DNA of 64,000 nucleotides from Geodermatophilus pulveris (GCF_900188375.1 NZ_FZOO01000002.1:1-64000), one strand, 5' to 3'. Shown: positions 24,941 through 33,437, counted from the stretch's first letter. Translations and numbers: made by a program. Notes: generated from the letters alone by a model not told the origin.

Positions 24941-26488
24941 TCAGGGCGGGGGCGTCTTCGTGTTCGGGCCGGTTGCCGACGGGGTGGCGGACGAGGACGT
25001 CGGGGACGACGTGCTCGACGGGGACGGACCCGACGAGGATCCGGGGGAACCCGGCGTCGAGCTCGGTGCAGATGAGCCCGGCGTGGCTGGTGCCGAGGAC
25101 CCGGTGGTGGGCCCGCTGCTGGTCGCCCCCGTGCTGGCGGACGACGAGCCGGACGTGGACGGGTCGGTGGCAGTAACGGAGCCGCTGGTCGACGGGGGCG
25201 GTGTCGGACCCGTGGAGTCAGGCGTCCCGCTCCCGGGAGCCGTGGTGGGGCTGGGCGAGCCGCCCCCCGTGGGGGATGCGCTGTCAGTGGCGCCGGGACC
25301 GGGCGAGCCGGAGGTCGGCCCGGTGGAGGGGGATGGCGGTCCGGAGTTCCCGGGCGACGGTGGGGTGACCTGCGCGGGACGCGACTCACCCGGGGGCGCG
25401 GGATCGGCGGGGCGGCTGCCGATGGCGACGTAGGCCCCGAACCCCGTCGTCGCGACGGCCGCCGCCACCAGACCGGCGGTGACCGGCTGGGACACCGCCG
25501 CCACGGTCGCTGCGAGCAGTCCGCCGGCGCCGGCCGTGGACCCGGCAGCCGACGGTGCGCTGACGGTACCGCCCGCCGCGGCTGCGCTGGCCGCTCCAGC
25601 GGTGCCGGACCCGTGGGCGCCGCCGGCTGCCGCGCCGCCCGCCAGTCCGCTCACGCCGTCCCTCGCCGTCCCGACGGCGGCCGCTCCTGCGACCGGGACG
25701 GCGGCGGCTGCCGCAGCGGGCGGGGCGCCCCAGGCCAGCTTGGCGATGCTGAGCCCCAGCAATGCGGGTACCAGGATGACGCGTAGCCGGTTGTTGACGT
25801 CCTTGAGCTCGTCGCGGAGCCGGCGACAGTCAACACACTCCGTCAGGTGGGTCTCGAGTGCTCGTCGGTCTCGCACGCCGAGGGAGCCGCGCACGTGGGC
25901 GGCGAGCAAGTGGACCATCTCCTCGTGCCCCGGAGGTGCGGTGACGATGTGCTCCTGCAGCCAGGCCGTGCGCAGGCCCTCACGAGCCCGGACCGCCAGC
26001 TGCGCCACCGCGCGGGGGCTGATGCCGAGCAGCGGAGCCACCTGCGCGGGTGCCTCGCCCTGCACCTCGGTGTGCCACAGCACCATCTGCCACCGCTCGG
26101 GCAGGGACTGGAACGCCTGCGCCACCAACTGCTGCTCCAACCGGTCGATCGCAGGATCGGCGGTCGGCTGCGCATGGTGCAAGGGGGTCTCCGCCTCCTC
26201 GAGGCTCTCCCGGGGGGTGATTCGCCGCACGCGCCGGTGGCGGTCGATCGCGGCGTTGCGCACGGCGCGCAGCAGGTACGGCCGGAAGGCGACGTCGGGA
26301 CCGCGACCTTCGCGGAGCACCGTGTACGTGCGTGCGAAGGCGTCCGAGACGACGTCCTCCGCCTCGTCGGTCATCTGCCGAGCCACGTGCAGCGCTGTTC
26401 CGACGTGCCGTTCGTAGAGCTGGGCGTAGGCAGCTGCGTCTCCGGCGCGGGAGCGAGACAGGAGCTGCGCGTCGTCATTCACGTCCAT
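24941..26488 (-). CDS. ECF sigma factor fused to zinc-finger anti-sigma-like, membrane and P/S/T-rich external domains
   Basis: 515 residues from ATG 26488. Sigma region 2: LYERHVGTALHVARQMTDEAEDVVSDAFARTY...RPYLLRAVRNAAIDRHRR. Region 4: LPERWQMVLWHTEVQGEAPAQVAPLLGISPRAVAQLA (residues about 125-175). Next a ZAS-like site, LETHLTECVDCRRLRDEL (H-x3-C-x2-C, about 215-230), an Ala/Gly-rich linker, one membrane helix (VTAGLVAAAVATTGFGAYVAIG) and a ~150-residue Ser/Thr/Pro/Gly tail outside the cell. This resembles the membrane-anchored ECF52/ECF53-type groups of actinobacteria, in which sigma and anti-sigma are one protein. Envelope-stress control of the glycan locus is plausible. Promoter shared with the divergent pseudokinase gene is unproven. 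Confidence 0.82.
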   Translation of the reverse strand: MDVNDDAQLLSRSRAGDAAAYAQLYERHVGTALHVARQMTDEAEDVVSDAFARTYTVLREGRGPDVAFRPYLLRAVRNAAIDRHRRVRRITPRESLEEAETPLHHAQPTADPAIDRLEQQLVAQAFQSLPERWQMVLWHTEVQGEAPAQVAPLLGISPRAVAQLAVRAREGLRTAWLQEHIVTAPPGHEEMVHLLAAHVRGSLGVRDRRALETHLTECVDCRRLRDELKDVNNRLRVILVPALLGLSIAKLAWGAPPAAAAAAVPVAGAAAVGTARDGVSGLAGGAAAGGAHGSGTAGAASAAAAGGTVSAPSAAGSTAGAGGLLAATVAAVSQPVTAGLVAAAVATTGFGAYVAIGSRPADPAPPGESRPAQVTPPSPGNSGPPSPSTGPTSGSPGPGATDSASPTGGGSPSPTTAPGSGTPDSTGPTPPPSTSGSVTATDPSTSGSSSASTGATSSGPTTGSSAPATPGSSAPSSTPGSPGSSSGPSPSSTSSPTSSSATPSATGPNTKTPPP

Positions 26489-26712
26489 GGTCCCGACCTC
26501 GGGGAAGTTGTCGACGTCCGGTCGGCTGTGGGGCGGAGGGGCACCTCCGCGTCATCTCTCAGTCAGATACTGCCAGTCACTTGTCGGATCCGGAGGGAAT
26601 CGAGGGCACGGGCTGGACACCTCCGGTCACGCGGTGCCCTTGCGCCCGCCCTCGCGCCACCGGACGGTGGGTGTGCCTGTTGACGTCCAACGCTGGTGGT
26701 CCGGGGAGTCAG

Positions 26713-27516
26713 GTGGAGTGGATCGCCGACCGCTACCGGCGGGAACCGGCCGGCCGCTCACCCGACGGCATCCTGAACCCGGCACGGGACAGGTTGTCGG
26801 GTGCTGTGGTGAGCGTCCTGCACGTGCCGGCGCCGGCCGACGCCGGGGGAGTGGCCGCGGAGGCCGACCGGCTGCGGCGCTACGCCCGAGTGCGCCACCC
26901 ACACCTGGCCGAGGTCCGCGAGGTCGAGGCGCACCCCGGCTCGCTGGACGTCGTGTGTGAGCCGCTGCGGGGACGTGTCCTGTCCTCCGGCGAGCACAGC
27001 CCCGTCACGACGGTGCAGGACGTCCAACGGCTGGCCGGCGACGTGCTTGAGGCCCTGGCTGCTCTCCACCGATCCGGCGTCGTCCACGGAGCGGTGAGCG
27101 AACGCTGCCTGCTGCTGTCTCACCGGACGGGTCCGACGACTGAGCTGGAGGTGACCCTCCTGCCGCTCCCCGCCGTCCCTCCCGGCGACGGAGGCGGAGC
27201 CACGGCCACCCGGTCGGACGACGTCCGAGCCGCAGCCACCACGTTCCTCGCCCTGCTCGACCGGACGCCGAAGCAGGGCCTGGACGCCTCGGTCCTCGCC
27301 GCAGGTCTCGCTCGTGCACTGAGGCGAGCAGGTGGCGTGGGGCCTCCGGCGGACAGCGAGGCCGCCCGCGAGCTCCAGGCGGCGGAGGTGGTGGCCCGAG
27401 AGGGTGGCGCCCCACCCGGCGGAGCGGCACCGCGCGACAGCAGTACGTCGGCACCGGACGGCGAACGGTCCTCGCGCACGAAGGCACCTCCTAGAGGGAC
27501 GGCGACCGACCGGTAG
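26713..27516 (+). CDS. Pseudokinase-like protein, ends at an in-frame TAG
   Basis: 267 residues from GTG 26713 (GGGGAG just upstream). A Ser/Thr-kinase fold is recognisable: ADRYRREPAGRSPDG (degenerate glycine loop), RLRRYARVRHPHLAEVREVEAHPGSLDVVCEPLRG (the HP.LV hinge pattern) and ALAALHRSGVVHGAVSERCLLL, where the catalytic HRD is HGA and the Asp is missing; no DFG is seen. It is therefore a probable pseudokinase of the kind linked to MurJ/FHA signalling in actinobacteria. The frame ends at TAG 27514-27516, after which the same frame continues with a membrane helix (next entry). Divergent from the ECF sigma gene. Confidence 0.5.
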   Translation: MEWIADRYRREPAGRSPDGILNPARDRLSGAVVSVLHVPAPADAGGVAAEADRLRRYARVRHPHLAEVREVEAHPGSLDVVCEPLRGRVLSSGEHSPVTTVQDVQRLAGDVLEALAALHRSGVVHGAVSERCLLLSHRTGPTTELEVTLLPLPAVPPGDGGGATATRSDDVRAAATTFLALLDRTPKQGLDASVLAAGLARALRRAGGVGPPADSEAARELQAAEVVAREGGAPPGGAAPRDSSTSAPDGERSSRTKAPPRGTATDR

Positions 27517-27828
27517 TACCGGTTCCGCGGAGCTCCGACCGGGCGACGTCGAGCAGTGGTGGCCGCGGTGGTCGTCGCGGCGATCGCGGGCTCGGCCGCC
27601 GTGCCCCTGTCGAACGACGAGACGGTCAGGCAGCAGGCGGCGCTGCAGGGTGATCCCCCTCCGGATCACGGGGACGGACTCAGCCCCCGGTACGCCACGG
27701 CGGCTCGCCTGACCGTGGTCGGTGCCGTGACGAAGCCGGGCGCCTGGTTCGAGGTCCTCGAGGGTGCGCCGGCCCCGCTCGTCCGGGCCCACCCCGCAGC
27801 AGATGGCCGACAGTCCCCGGATCGGTGA
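27517..27828 (+). pseudogene. In-frame continuation of the pseudokinase gene: membrane helix plus short external domain
   Basis: Directly after the TAG at 27514, the same reading frame encodes YRFRGAPTGRRRAVVAAVVV and continues AAIAGSAAVPLS, a basic-flanked single membrane helix. About 65 polar residues follow, ending at 27828. This is the domain order expected for a membrane-tethered kinase or pseudokinase (kinase, helix, outside domain). I read 26713-27828 as one gene split by a nonsense codon, or a sequencing error at one base. Alternatively, it is a separate 90-residue small membrane protein starting at GTG 27556. The rest of the gap to 27925 shows nothing further. Confidence 0.45.
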
Positions 27829-27925
27829 GGCCGATCGGTGGAGTTGATTGGCACCCCGGTGGCGACAGGGGAGGCGAACCTCGTCCTGCGGCCGTGTCCG
27901 GCCAGGGAAGTCGCTCGGGTGACGG

Positions 27926-28654
27926 TCAGGGCAAGCCGGGCAGCACGAGTTCCTGCCCGGGGTGGATGAGGTCGGGGTCTGCGCCGATGACGTCCCGGTT
28001 GGCCGCGTAGAGCCGGGGCCACGCGTCGAGGACCTGCTCAGCCGTCGCCTGCTCCCCGAGCAGCTGAGCGGTGATCGTCCACAGGCTGTCGCCCGGCCGG
28101 ACCACGTGGTGGGTCGGCTGCGCCGCCGGGTCGGACGGCGCGGACTCCGACGTGTCGCCCGGCTGGCCCGGCGGCGGGCTGGACTGCGGGCCCCCGGTTC
28201 CTCCCGAGCCCCCCGGGGTGGAGCTCCTCGTGCCGGAGCTCCCGGTGCCGGAGCTCCCCGTGCCGGAGCCTCCCGTGCCGGAGCCTCCCGTGCCGGAGTT
28301 GTCCGATAGAGCGCTCGACGGGACTTCGACGGGTGGACCGGTCGCGTCTGCTCCAGGCAGGGCGTCCTCCGCCTCCTCGGACTCGGATTCCCCGGGCGAC
28401 CCGGAGGGCTCGGGGCTCGGTCCGCGCGCGCTCCCCTCGGCCGTACCGGCGTCGTCAGCGGTCGGCTGGCCGCCGTCACCGCCATCGATCGCTCCGACCG
28501 CCAGGCCTCCGATCAGTCCACCGGCAGCGAGCGTCGCCACCGTGACCGCTCCGATCCGCAGGCGCTGCCGCCGGCGCTCGGCCTGCTGCGCGGCGAACAG
28601 GGCGTCGACCTCGATCTGCTTCCCGCCGGGACGGTCCTCTGACCCGCTCGTCAT
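27926..28654 (-). CDS. Single-pass LysM-domain protein
   Basis: 242 residues; ATG 28654 overlaps the upstream stop (ATGA). Order: polar N-terminus with a coiled, Gln/Arg-rich stretch (LFAAQQAERRRQRLR), one membrane helix (IGAVTVATLAAGGLIGGLAVGAI), a ~120-residue acidic Ser/Gly/Pro linker containing SGTGG/SGTGS repeats, and a C-terminal LysM (THHVVRPGDSLWTITAQLLG...ANRDVIGADPDLIHPGQELVLPG). LysM would hold the protein on peptidoglycan or N-acetylglucosamine glycans. It is translationally coupled to the Wzz-like protein, suggesting a scaffold linking chain-length control to the wall. Confidence 0.8.
   Translation of the reverse strand: MTSGSEDRPGGKQIEVDALFAAQQAERRRQRLRIGAVTVATLAAGGLIGGLAVGAIDGGDGGQPTADDAGTAEGSARGPSPEPSGSPGESESEEAEDALPGADATGPPVEVPSSALSDNSGTGGSGTGGSGTGSSGTGSSGTRSSTPGGSGGTGGPQSSPPPGQPGDTSESAPSDPAAQPTHHVVRPGDSLWTITAQLLGEQATAEQVLDAWPRLYAANRDVIGADPDLIHPGQELVLPGLP
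28230..28304. repeat. 5 x 15-bp tandem repeat in the LysM gene
   Basis: Units beginning gtgccggag recur at 28230, 28245, 28260, 28275 and 28290 with drift in the last six bases. They encode the Ser-Gly-Thr-Gly linker of the LysM protein, in frame. This is the second 15-bp array in the glycan locus, with an unrelated unit. Confidence 0.8.
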
Positions 28655-30516
28655 CTCTCCCCCTCGGTGGTTCCTCGTGCTTCCGCCCCCGACCTGGGAG
28701 CCGGGCAGCCGCTGGTGGCCGACCGTGTCGCCTGACCTTCGGCCCGCCTGGCGCCGGCACGCCCGCTACCGGCGCCGGCGTCCCGGAGGGCACCGGCCAG
28801 CTCGTCGGCCGCTGTCGGCGCGTCCTCGACCGACGGGTCGTCACCCGATTCCTCCGGGTCCGGCACGGCTTGCCGGGGCCGGTTCCAGATCACCGGTGTG
28901 CGCGTCCCGTGACCGCGATGGACCAGGACCACGCCGATGACCCGGCTGCCGGCACGGGCGAGGCGGTCGGCGGCCCGACGGCAGTCGGCGACGGTCGAGC
29001 TGCCGGCCACCACGACCAGGACGGCCGCGTCCGCGACCGCGGCCAGGCGCAGTGACACCTCGGTGAGCGGCGGGCCCGACAGGACGACGAGGTCGGCGGT
29101 GTCGAGGAGCCGGTCGACGAGCAGCGGGAGTCGCCGTGACTCGAGGGCCTCCCGGCCACGCACGTCGGACGCGTCCGGCCAGTCGAGAGGCAGCACCCGC
29201 AGATGAGGCCGATCGGTGGGCACGAGCTCAGCACTCACGGCCGCGTCGTCCTCGAGCGTCTTCCGGAGGACCTCGCCGACCGAGCGGCGGTGCGCCTGAG
29301 TGCGGGCGCCGACCAGGACCGTCCGCTCACCCGCATTGGCCCCGGCCACGGCCACGTCGATGCTGCGCAGGGCAGGCTGGGCGCCGGGGGAGTCGCCGAC
29401 CACGAGGACGACTCGGACCTGCGGCTGTCCGGCCAGCGCCCGGTGCAGCCCTCGGTACGGCTCCAGGTCACGGAAGCGCATGTCCAGGCCGGTGGCCGCG
29501 TGCAGTCGACGTGGCTCGGTGGTCTGGACGACGATGTCGGCGCCGGTGGCCTGGACGGCGTCCGCGCTCAGCAGGACCAGCCCGCGGCTCCGGTCGTAGA
29601 CGACCAGCGCTGCCACGGCGAGGACGGCGCCGGCCAGGGCACCCAGCAGCAGCCCCACGGCGGCGCGGGCAGCCGGAGGTGCCGACGACACCACGAGCCC
29701 GGTGAGGACGACGGCCGCCGCGGTCCCAGCCAGCGCCGCGCCGGCAGCCAGCCACGAGCGGTGGCTGCTCAGCAGGGTGGCGAGCCGGCCGTCCCGCGGC
29801 GGCAAGTCGGCGGCCGGTGCGGCTCGGGCCGTGAGGGTGTCCTCGTCCGACGCGCGACGCCGACCGGACGCCACCAGGACGAGTGCGGCCAGCAGGCCGC
29901 CGCCGACAGCGGCCGTGCTGCTGTAGAGCACCGGTCGGGGACGCTCGGGTGCCACCGGGACCGCGGCCGGTGCGGCGAGGCCGAGCGATGCGTTGCGCAC
30001 GCTGACGAGGTCGGCGCCCTCCTCGGCGGAGACCTCCCCCCACGTGGTGGCCAGGTCAGCAGCACGCTCGGCGGTGGGTCCCACTGCGACGACCTCGACC
30101 ACCGCGGTGCCCTCGACGGCGACGACCGTCGTCCGCTGCGCCGCCTCGGATGGGGGGAGGGGACTCGGGAGGCGCGCAGCGACACGCTCAGCGAGTTCGG
30201 GACCGTCGAGCAGCTCGGCGAAGGTGCGGGCGTACACCTGGTCGGCTGCGGCTCGATCACCGGCCGGCTCGTCCGGAGCACCGGCCGATGCCACGAGCTG
30301 GGCGGTGGCGGAGTACCGCGGCGGGATGAAGGACGAGATGAGCGCCGCCAGCGTGGCGCAGAGCGCGGCGGTCGCGAGGAGCAGGAGGAGCCGGGGCCCC
30401 GTTCGCCGTGGCGCGCTCAGACGCAATTGTCTTCCCCCTGGTTCCCCCGACGTGCTCCCTGCAAGGCGCGCGATCTGCCCGCTCGGCAGGTACTCGATCG
30501 CAGGGAGCTTGGACAC
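28651..30516 (-). CDS. Wzz/BY-kinase-like chain-length determinant protein, kinase site degenerate
   Basis: 621 residues from GTG 30516 (AGGGGG precedes it directly; an ATG at 30570 is an alternative). First helix LLLLLATAALCATLAALISS, then a Wzz-type external domain starting IPPRYSATAQLVASAG. It has a second helix near VLYSSTAAVGGGLLAALVLVA and, unusually, a further helix pair (LAAGAALAGTAAAVVLTGLV, AVGLLLGALAGAVLAVAALVVY) before the cytosolic kinase-like domain. The Walker A position reads VVGDSPGAQPALRSID, lacking GK[ST], and no C-terminal Tyr cluster is present, so it is probably not an active kinase. Likely sets chain length of the exported polymer. Coupled to the LysM gene. Confidence 0.72.
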   Translation of the reverse strand: MSKLPAIEYLPSGQIARLAGSTSGEPGGRQLRLSAPRRTGPRLLLLLATAALCATLAALISSFIPPRYSATAQLVASAGAPDEPAGDRAAADQVYARTFAELLDGPELAERVAARLPSPLPPSEAAQRTTVVAVEGTAVVEVVAVGPTAERAADLATTWGEVSAEEGADLVSVRNASLGLAAPAAVPVAPERPRPVLYSSTAAVGGGLLAALVLVASGRRRASDEDTLTARAAPAADLPPRDGRLATLLSSHRSWLAAGAALAGTAAAVVLTGLVVSSAPPAARAAVGLLLGALAGAVLAVAALVVYDRSRGLVLLSADAVQATGADIVVQTTEPRRLHAATGLDMRFRDLEPYRGLHRALAGQPQVRVVLVVGDSPGAQPALRSIDVAVAGANAGERTVLVGARTQAHRRSVGEVLRKTLEDDAAVSAELVPTDRPHLRVLPLDWPDASDVRGREALESRRLPLLVDRLLDTADLVVLSGPPLTEVSLRLAAVADAAVLVVVAGSSTVADCRRAADRLARAGSRVIGVVLVHRGHGTRTPVIWNRPRQAVPDPEESGDDPSVEDAPTAADELAGALRDAGAGSGRAGARRAEGQATRSATSGCPAPRSGAEARGTTEGER

Positions 30517-30882
30517 CCCCCTGACCCGTGTCAATCGGCCGCTCCTCCGGCCCCCGGGTGGTCCGTCCATGAAGAGACACGGAGAGGAAAGGGTTACCAC
30601 GCGGGTTCGCCGACCTTTCTCGCGATGGGCAGCCGGGGGCATCCGGACGTGGTCCGCGGTGGCGCGAGGTCGGTTGCTCCAGAGGAGCCAGCCGCCTCGA
30701 TCGGTCTGCGTGGTCGCGTTGTAACCCGGTGTCTGGGCCGTCTCTCACAGGGAGGTCACCGTCGACGCCCGTCGGCGAGCTGTGCTGACCTCCGAAGGGG
30801 GAGCTCCCGTGTTGCTTCACACCACCGTGTCCGGACCCGGCCGGACGACCAGTGCCCGCCGCGCGGCCACGGACGTGCGCGC
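30517..30882. other. Divergent intergenic region
   Basis: 366 bp between the Wzz-like gene (leftward) and a GT4 gene (rightward). Both promoters must lie here if each gene has its own, but I cannot point to convincing -35/-10 boxes. No conserved reading frame, RNA fold or repeat is apparent. Confidence 0.5.
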
Positions 30883-32046
30883 ATGATCCGTCCCGCCATC
30901 GTCCACGAGGTGCGCACCGACCAGCGCGGCCAGGAGGAGGTCGTCGAACAGCTGTGCCGACTCTGGCCGCGGGCCGAGGTCGTGACGGCCCTGATCGACG
31001 AGCGGACACCGGAGGGGCTGCGGGCTGCCAGGGTGCGAGAGGCCGCCCTGCGCCTGCTGCACCGGAGCGACGGCCGACAGCTGCCCCTGTTCGGGACGTC
31101 ACCGGCGGCCGTGTCCACAGCGGACCTCTCCGGCTTCGACGTCGTGCTGACCGTGCACCGTCTCTTCGCCCAGTGGGTGCCCGCCCCGAGTGGGATCCCG
31201 ATGGTCTCCTATGTGCACGGTCCGGCCCGGTCGATGTGGGACCCGCGGATGCGGACGTACGGGGACACCGGCCGGGTGGCCCGGCGGGCGTGGGACGCCC
31301 GTGCCGCGAGGTACCAGACCACCGACCGGGCGGCCGCGACGCGCCCCGACGTGCTCGTCGCCGCCTCCCGTGCGGTGGCCGGGCGGATCCGTGCGTGGTG
31401 GGACCGACACGCGGAGGTGGTGCCCCCACCGGTGGACGTGGACTGGTACCGGCCGGCGCCTCAGCGGACGAAGGATGACTTCTTCCTCTACGCCGGACGG
31501 TTGCTGCCGCGCAAACGCACGGACGTCGCGGTCGCCGCTGCGCGGGCGGCAGGAGTGCAGCTGGTCGTGGCAGGCGCCGGTCCCAGCCGTCCGGCGCTCG
31601 AGCAGATGGCCGGCCGGCGCGTCCAGTTCGTCGGACAGGTCGGCGCCACCGAACTGAGGGAGCTCTACCGCAGGTGCGCGGCGGTGGTGGTGCCCGGCGA
31701 GGAGGACTTCGGCAGGGTCTCGGTGGAGGCCCAGGCCTGCGGGACACCCGTCCTGGCACTCAGCGCGGGCGGCAGCCTGGACACCGTCGTGGACGGCGTC
31801 ACCGGGCGGTTGTGGCAGCCGGTGTACGACGACACGGCGATCGGCTCGCTGGCGTACGAGATGGGCAGGTTCGACCCCAGTGCCTACGACCCCGCGCAGC
31901 TGCGACGGCACGCCGAGAGCTTCGCACCCGGGCGGTTCTGCCGGGACCTGCAGGTCATCGTGGGCAGGGTCCTCGCCGAGGTGGAGCGCGCGGGAACGCG
32001 GACGAGCCATCGGAGCCCCGCCCTGCGTCAGTCGGTCACCTGCTGA
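30883..32046 (+). CDS. GT4-type glycosyltransferase (WbaZ/mannosyltransferase-like)
   Basis: 387 residues from ATG 30883. N-terminal domain: IVHEVRTDQRGQEEVVEQLC, then FDVVLTVHRLFAQWVPAP and YVHGPARSMWDPRM. The C-terminal donor domain contains DDFFLYAGRLLPRKRTDVAVAAA (the R/K phosphate site), then VVVPGEEDFGRVSVEAQACGTPVLALSAGG, a full E-x7-E motif. The EEDFGxxxVEAQACGxPV pattern is that of WbaZ-like O-antigen mannosyltransferases. Last gene of the glycan locus; it reads towards the integration hotspot, so it may mark the ancestral boundary. Confidence 0.84.
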   Translation: MIRPAIVHEVRTDQRGQEEVVEQLCRLWPRAEVVTALIDERTPEGLRAARVREAALRLLHRSDGRQLPLFGTSPAAVSTADLSGFDVVLTVHRLFAQWVPAPSGIPMVSYVHGPARSMWDPRMRTYGDTGRVARRAWDARAARYQTTDRAAATRPDVLVAASRAVAGRIRAWWDRHAEVVPPPVDVDWYRPAPQRTKDDFFLYAGRLLPRKRTDVAVAAARAAGVQLVVAGAGPSRPALEQMAGRRVQFVGQVGATELRELYRRCAAVVVPGEEDFGRVSVEAQACGTPVLALSAGGSLDTVVDGVTGRLWQPVYDDTAIGSLAYEMGRFDPSAYDPAQLRRHAESFAPGRFCRDLQVIVGRVLAEVERAGTRTSHRSPALRQSVTC

Positions 32047-32680
32047 TCGGGAAGGTGAGGCCTGCCGAGGTGTGCTCCTGCCGCGGTCTGCCGTCGTCGT
32101 TCACCCGGTCCGCGGCGACCTGCTCGGTCGGTCGCTGGAGCGAGGTCGGCGCCGGCCACACGAGGAGCGGGGTCGGGCCCGGGTTCGGTGAACGACCGCG
32201 GAGGGGGAGCGGTGGGTGCCTGGGCAGCGTGCCCAGGAGGGATGGGTTCATGGCAACGCCTCGGCGAAGGGCAGACCCTGTCAAGGGGGACCGCCCCCGG
32301 TTCAGTTGGTTCCTTGGCGGTGAGGCTTCGGCCTCGCTTGGAGGATCAGCATCCCGCCCCGAGCCGTTTCCGGCGGAGTCCCGACGTGAGGCGATCACCG
32401 TGGCCCGCAAGGGCGAGGCGTCGGTCGCTCAGGTGGCCCGGGACTTCGGGGTCTTGGGCTTCTGGCTGGCCGCTGGTAGAAGAGGGCCGACCGAGGAGGC
32501 GGCCGCCCCCGTCGACCAGCGGCGGCTGCGGCGGTGAAGGCACCGTGTGGCTGGGGCACGGGGGGTGACCAATCCATGACCAATGGAGCGGAGAACAGGT
32601 CTCCAGGGGCCTGAAACGGGCCTTCCCGGGCTCCTCCTAAGGTTCCAGGAAGGCTGACAGACCGTAGACCTGCGAGAACA
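32047..32680. other. Gap with IS3 orfA relic
   Basis: 634 bp with no intact gene. At about 32362-32480 (+) the residues RREAITVARKGEASVAQVAR followed by DFG match the HTH of an IS3-type OrfA, after which the frame is lost. The rest shows no conserved coding pattern. Confidence 0.55.
32362..32480 (+). pseudogene. IS3 OrfA HTH fragment
   Basis: About 35 residues around VARKGEASVAQVARDFG carry the typical OrfA helix-turn-helix. Downstream the expected SESCLxRW segment is replaced by unrelated sequence. No partner orfB is found nearby. A relic of mobile-element traffic at the integration hotspot. Confidence 0.5.
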
Positions 32681-32682
32681 CG

Positions 32683-32712
32683 TGGAGCGGGTGAGGGAAT
32701 CGAACCCGCGTG
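32683..32712 (-). other. tRNA-Gly 3'-end fragment (attachment-site relic)
   Basis: On the minus strand the sequence reads as the T-arm and acceptor end of an actinobacterial tRNA-Gly: gcgggttcgattccc, then cacccgctcca with CCA encoded. One base is missing in the 3' T-stem compared with the usual CCCGT. The rest of the tRNA (D-arm, anticodon arm, 5' acceptor gcgggtg) is absent upstream, so this is not a gene. Such 3' ends are left as att sites by tyrosine integrases. Confidence 0.5.
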
Positions 32713-33169
32713 GCCAAGTGGGGTGGAGATCGTCGTCACCCATGCTGGGCTCGGCTTCGACCCGCCGACCGGGTGTTCCCTCACTCGCGGGGTGATGCTG
32801 TGTGCCAGGCGGTGTGCCACCACGGGGCGTTCACGGTTGTCCGCAGCCATCCGCGGATGACCGCATCAGCCGTCTGACCTGCGCGTCCGTACGACGGCGC
32901 ACGTCCACGAACCCCGCACCAGGAACTGTCAGTTGCATGGTTTGAGACGGCTCCCCAGTAGGCCAACCGATCATGAACGGCCCCCCCGACATGGCGATAG
33001 TTGATGGCGATGAGGCCGCAAACGCGTGGTGCCGCGATGGTGGCCTAAGGTCGGCGTTCAGGGTCATTCGTGACGGTTCGCTGAGAACCGCACATGCCGC
33101 TGACCTGCGAGAATGGACTCCGACGAACCTGCGCCGACCCCCATCAGCCGCCCTGGCAGTGTAGGAGTC

Positions 33170-33195
33170 AGGGTTCGAGTCCCCTCAGCTCCACC
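33170..33195 (+). other. tmRNA (ssrA)-like 3'-end fragment (attachment-site relic)
   Basis: The plus strand reads gggttcgagtcccctcagct followed by ccacc. TTCGAGT is a T-loop, and cagctcc-a-cc matches the acceptor 3' strand of actinobacterial tmRNA, whose 5' end is GGGGCTG. The outer T-stem pairs do not match, so only the last ~25 bases are preserved, as expected for an att core copied from ssrA. The full tmRNA is not in this window. Confidence 0.45.
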
Positions 33196-33395
33196 TGGAG
33201 TGCTCCTGCGCTCGGTGGGGGCGCCCGCACCGAGCGCAGGTCGCGGAGGCTCGCTAGCCGAAGCCGCGGACCGCAACCGGAACCGCAACGCGACTTGGAC
33301 TCTTACGGACGGTCGCGTATGTCACCGGACGCCGTACCCCTTGCCACCTGGGTAGATGGCACGCGGGCGAACGTCCATGGACGGGAAGAAGTTGT

Positions 33396-33437
33396 CTGGG
33401 GGTCGAGGGGTCGCAGGTTCAAATCCTGTCAGCCCGA
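33396..33437 (+). other. tRNA-Pro(GGG) 3' half: att core of the adjacent integrase
   Basis: From the anticodon loop (ctggggg, anticodon GGG) through the variable region to the T-arm (gcaggttcaaatcctgt, a perfect stem with one G-T) and acceptor cagcccg-a, the sequence matches actinobacterial tRNA-Pro(GGG). The 5' half is missing: the left anticodon stem does not pair and no D-arm or 5' acceptor precedes it. A tyrosine integrase gene lies 111 bp away, so this is best read as its attachment core. Confidence 0.7.

Noticed and set aside
33064-33288. Small minus-strand protein containing GAEGTRTLTPTLPGR
   Set aside because: Typical false gene produced by translating the reverse strand of a tmRNA/tRNA 3' end.
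33396-33437. Intact tRNA-Pro gene
   Set aside because: The 5' acceptor strand, D-arm and left anticodon stem are missing.
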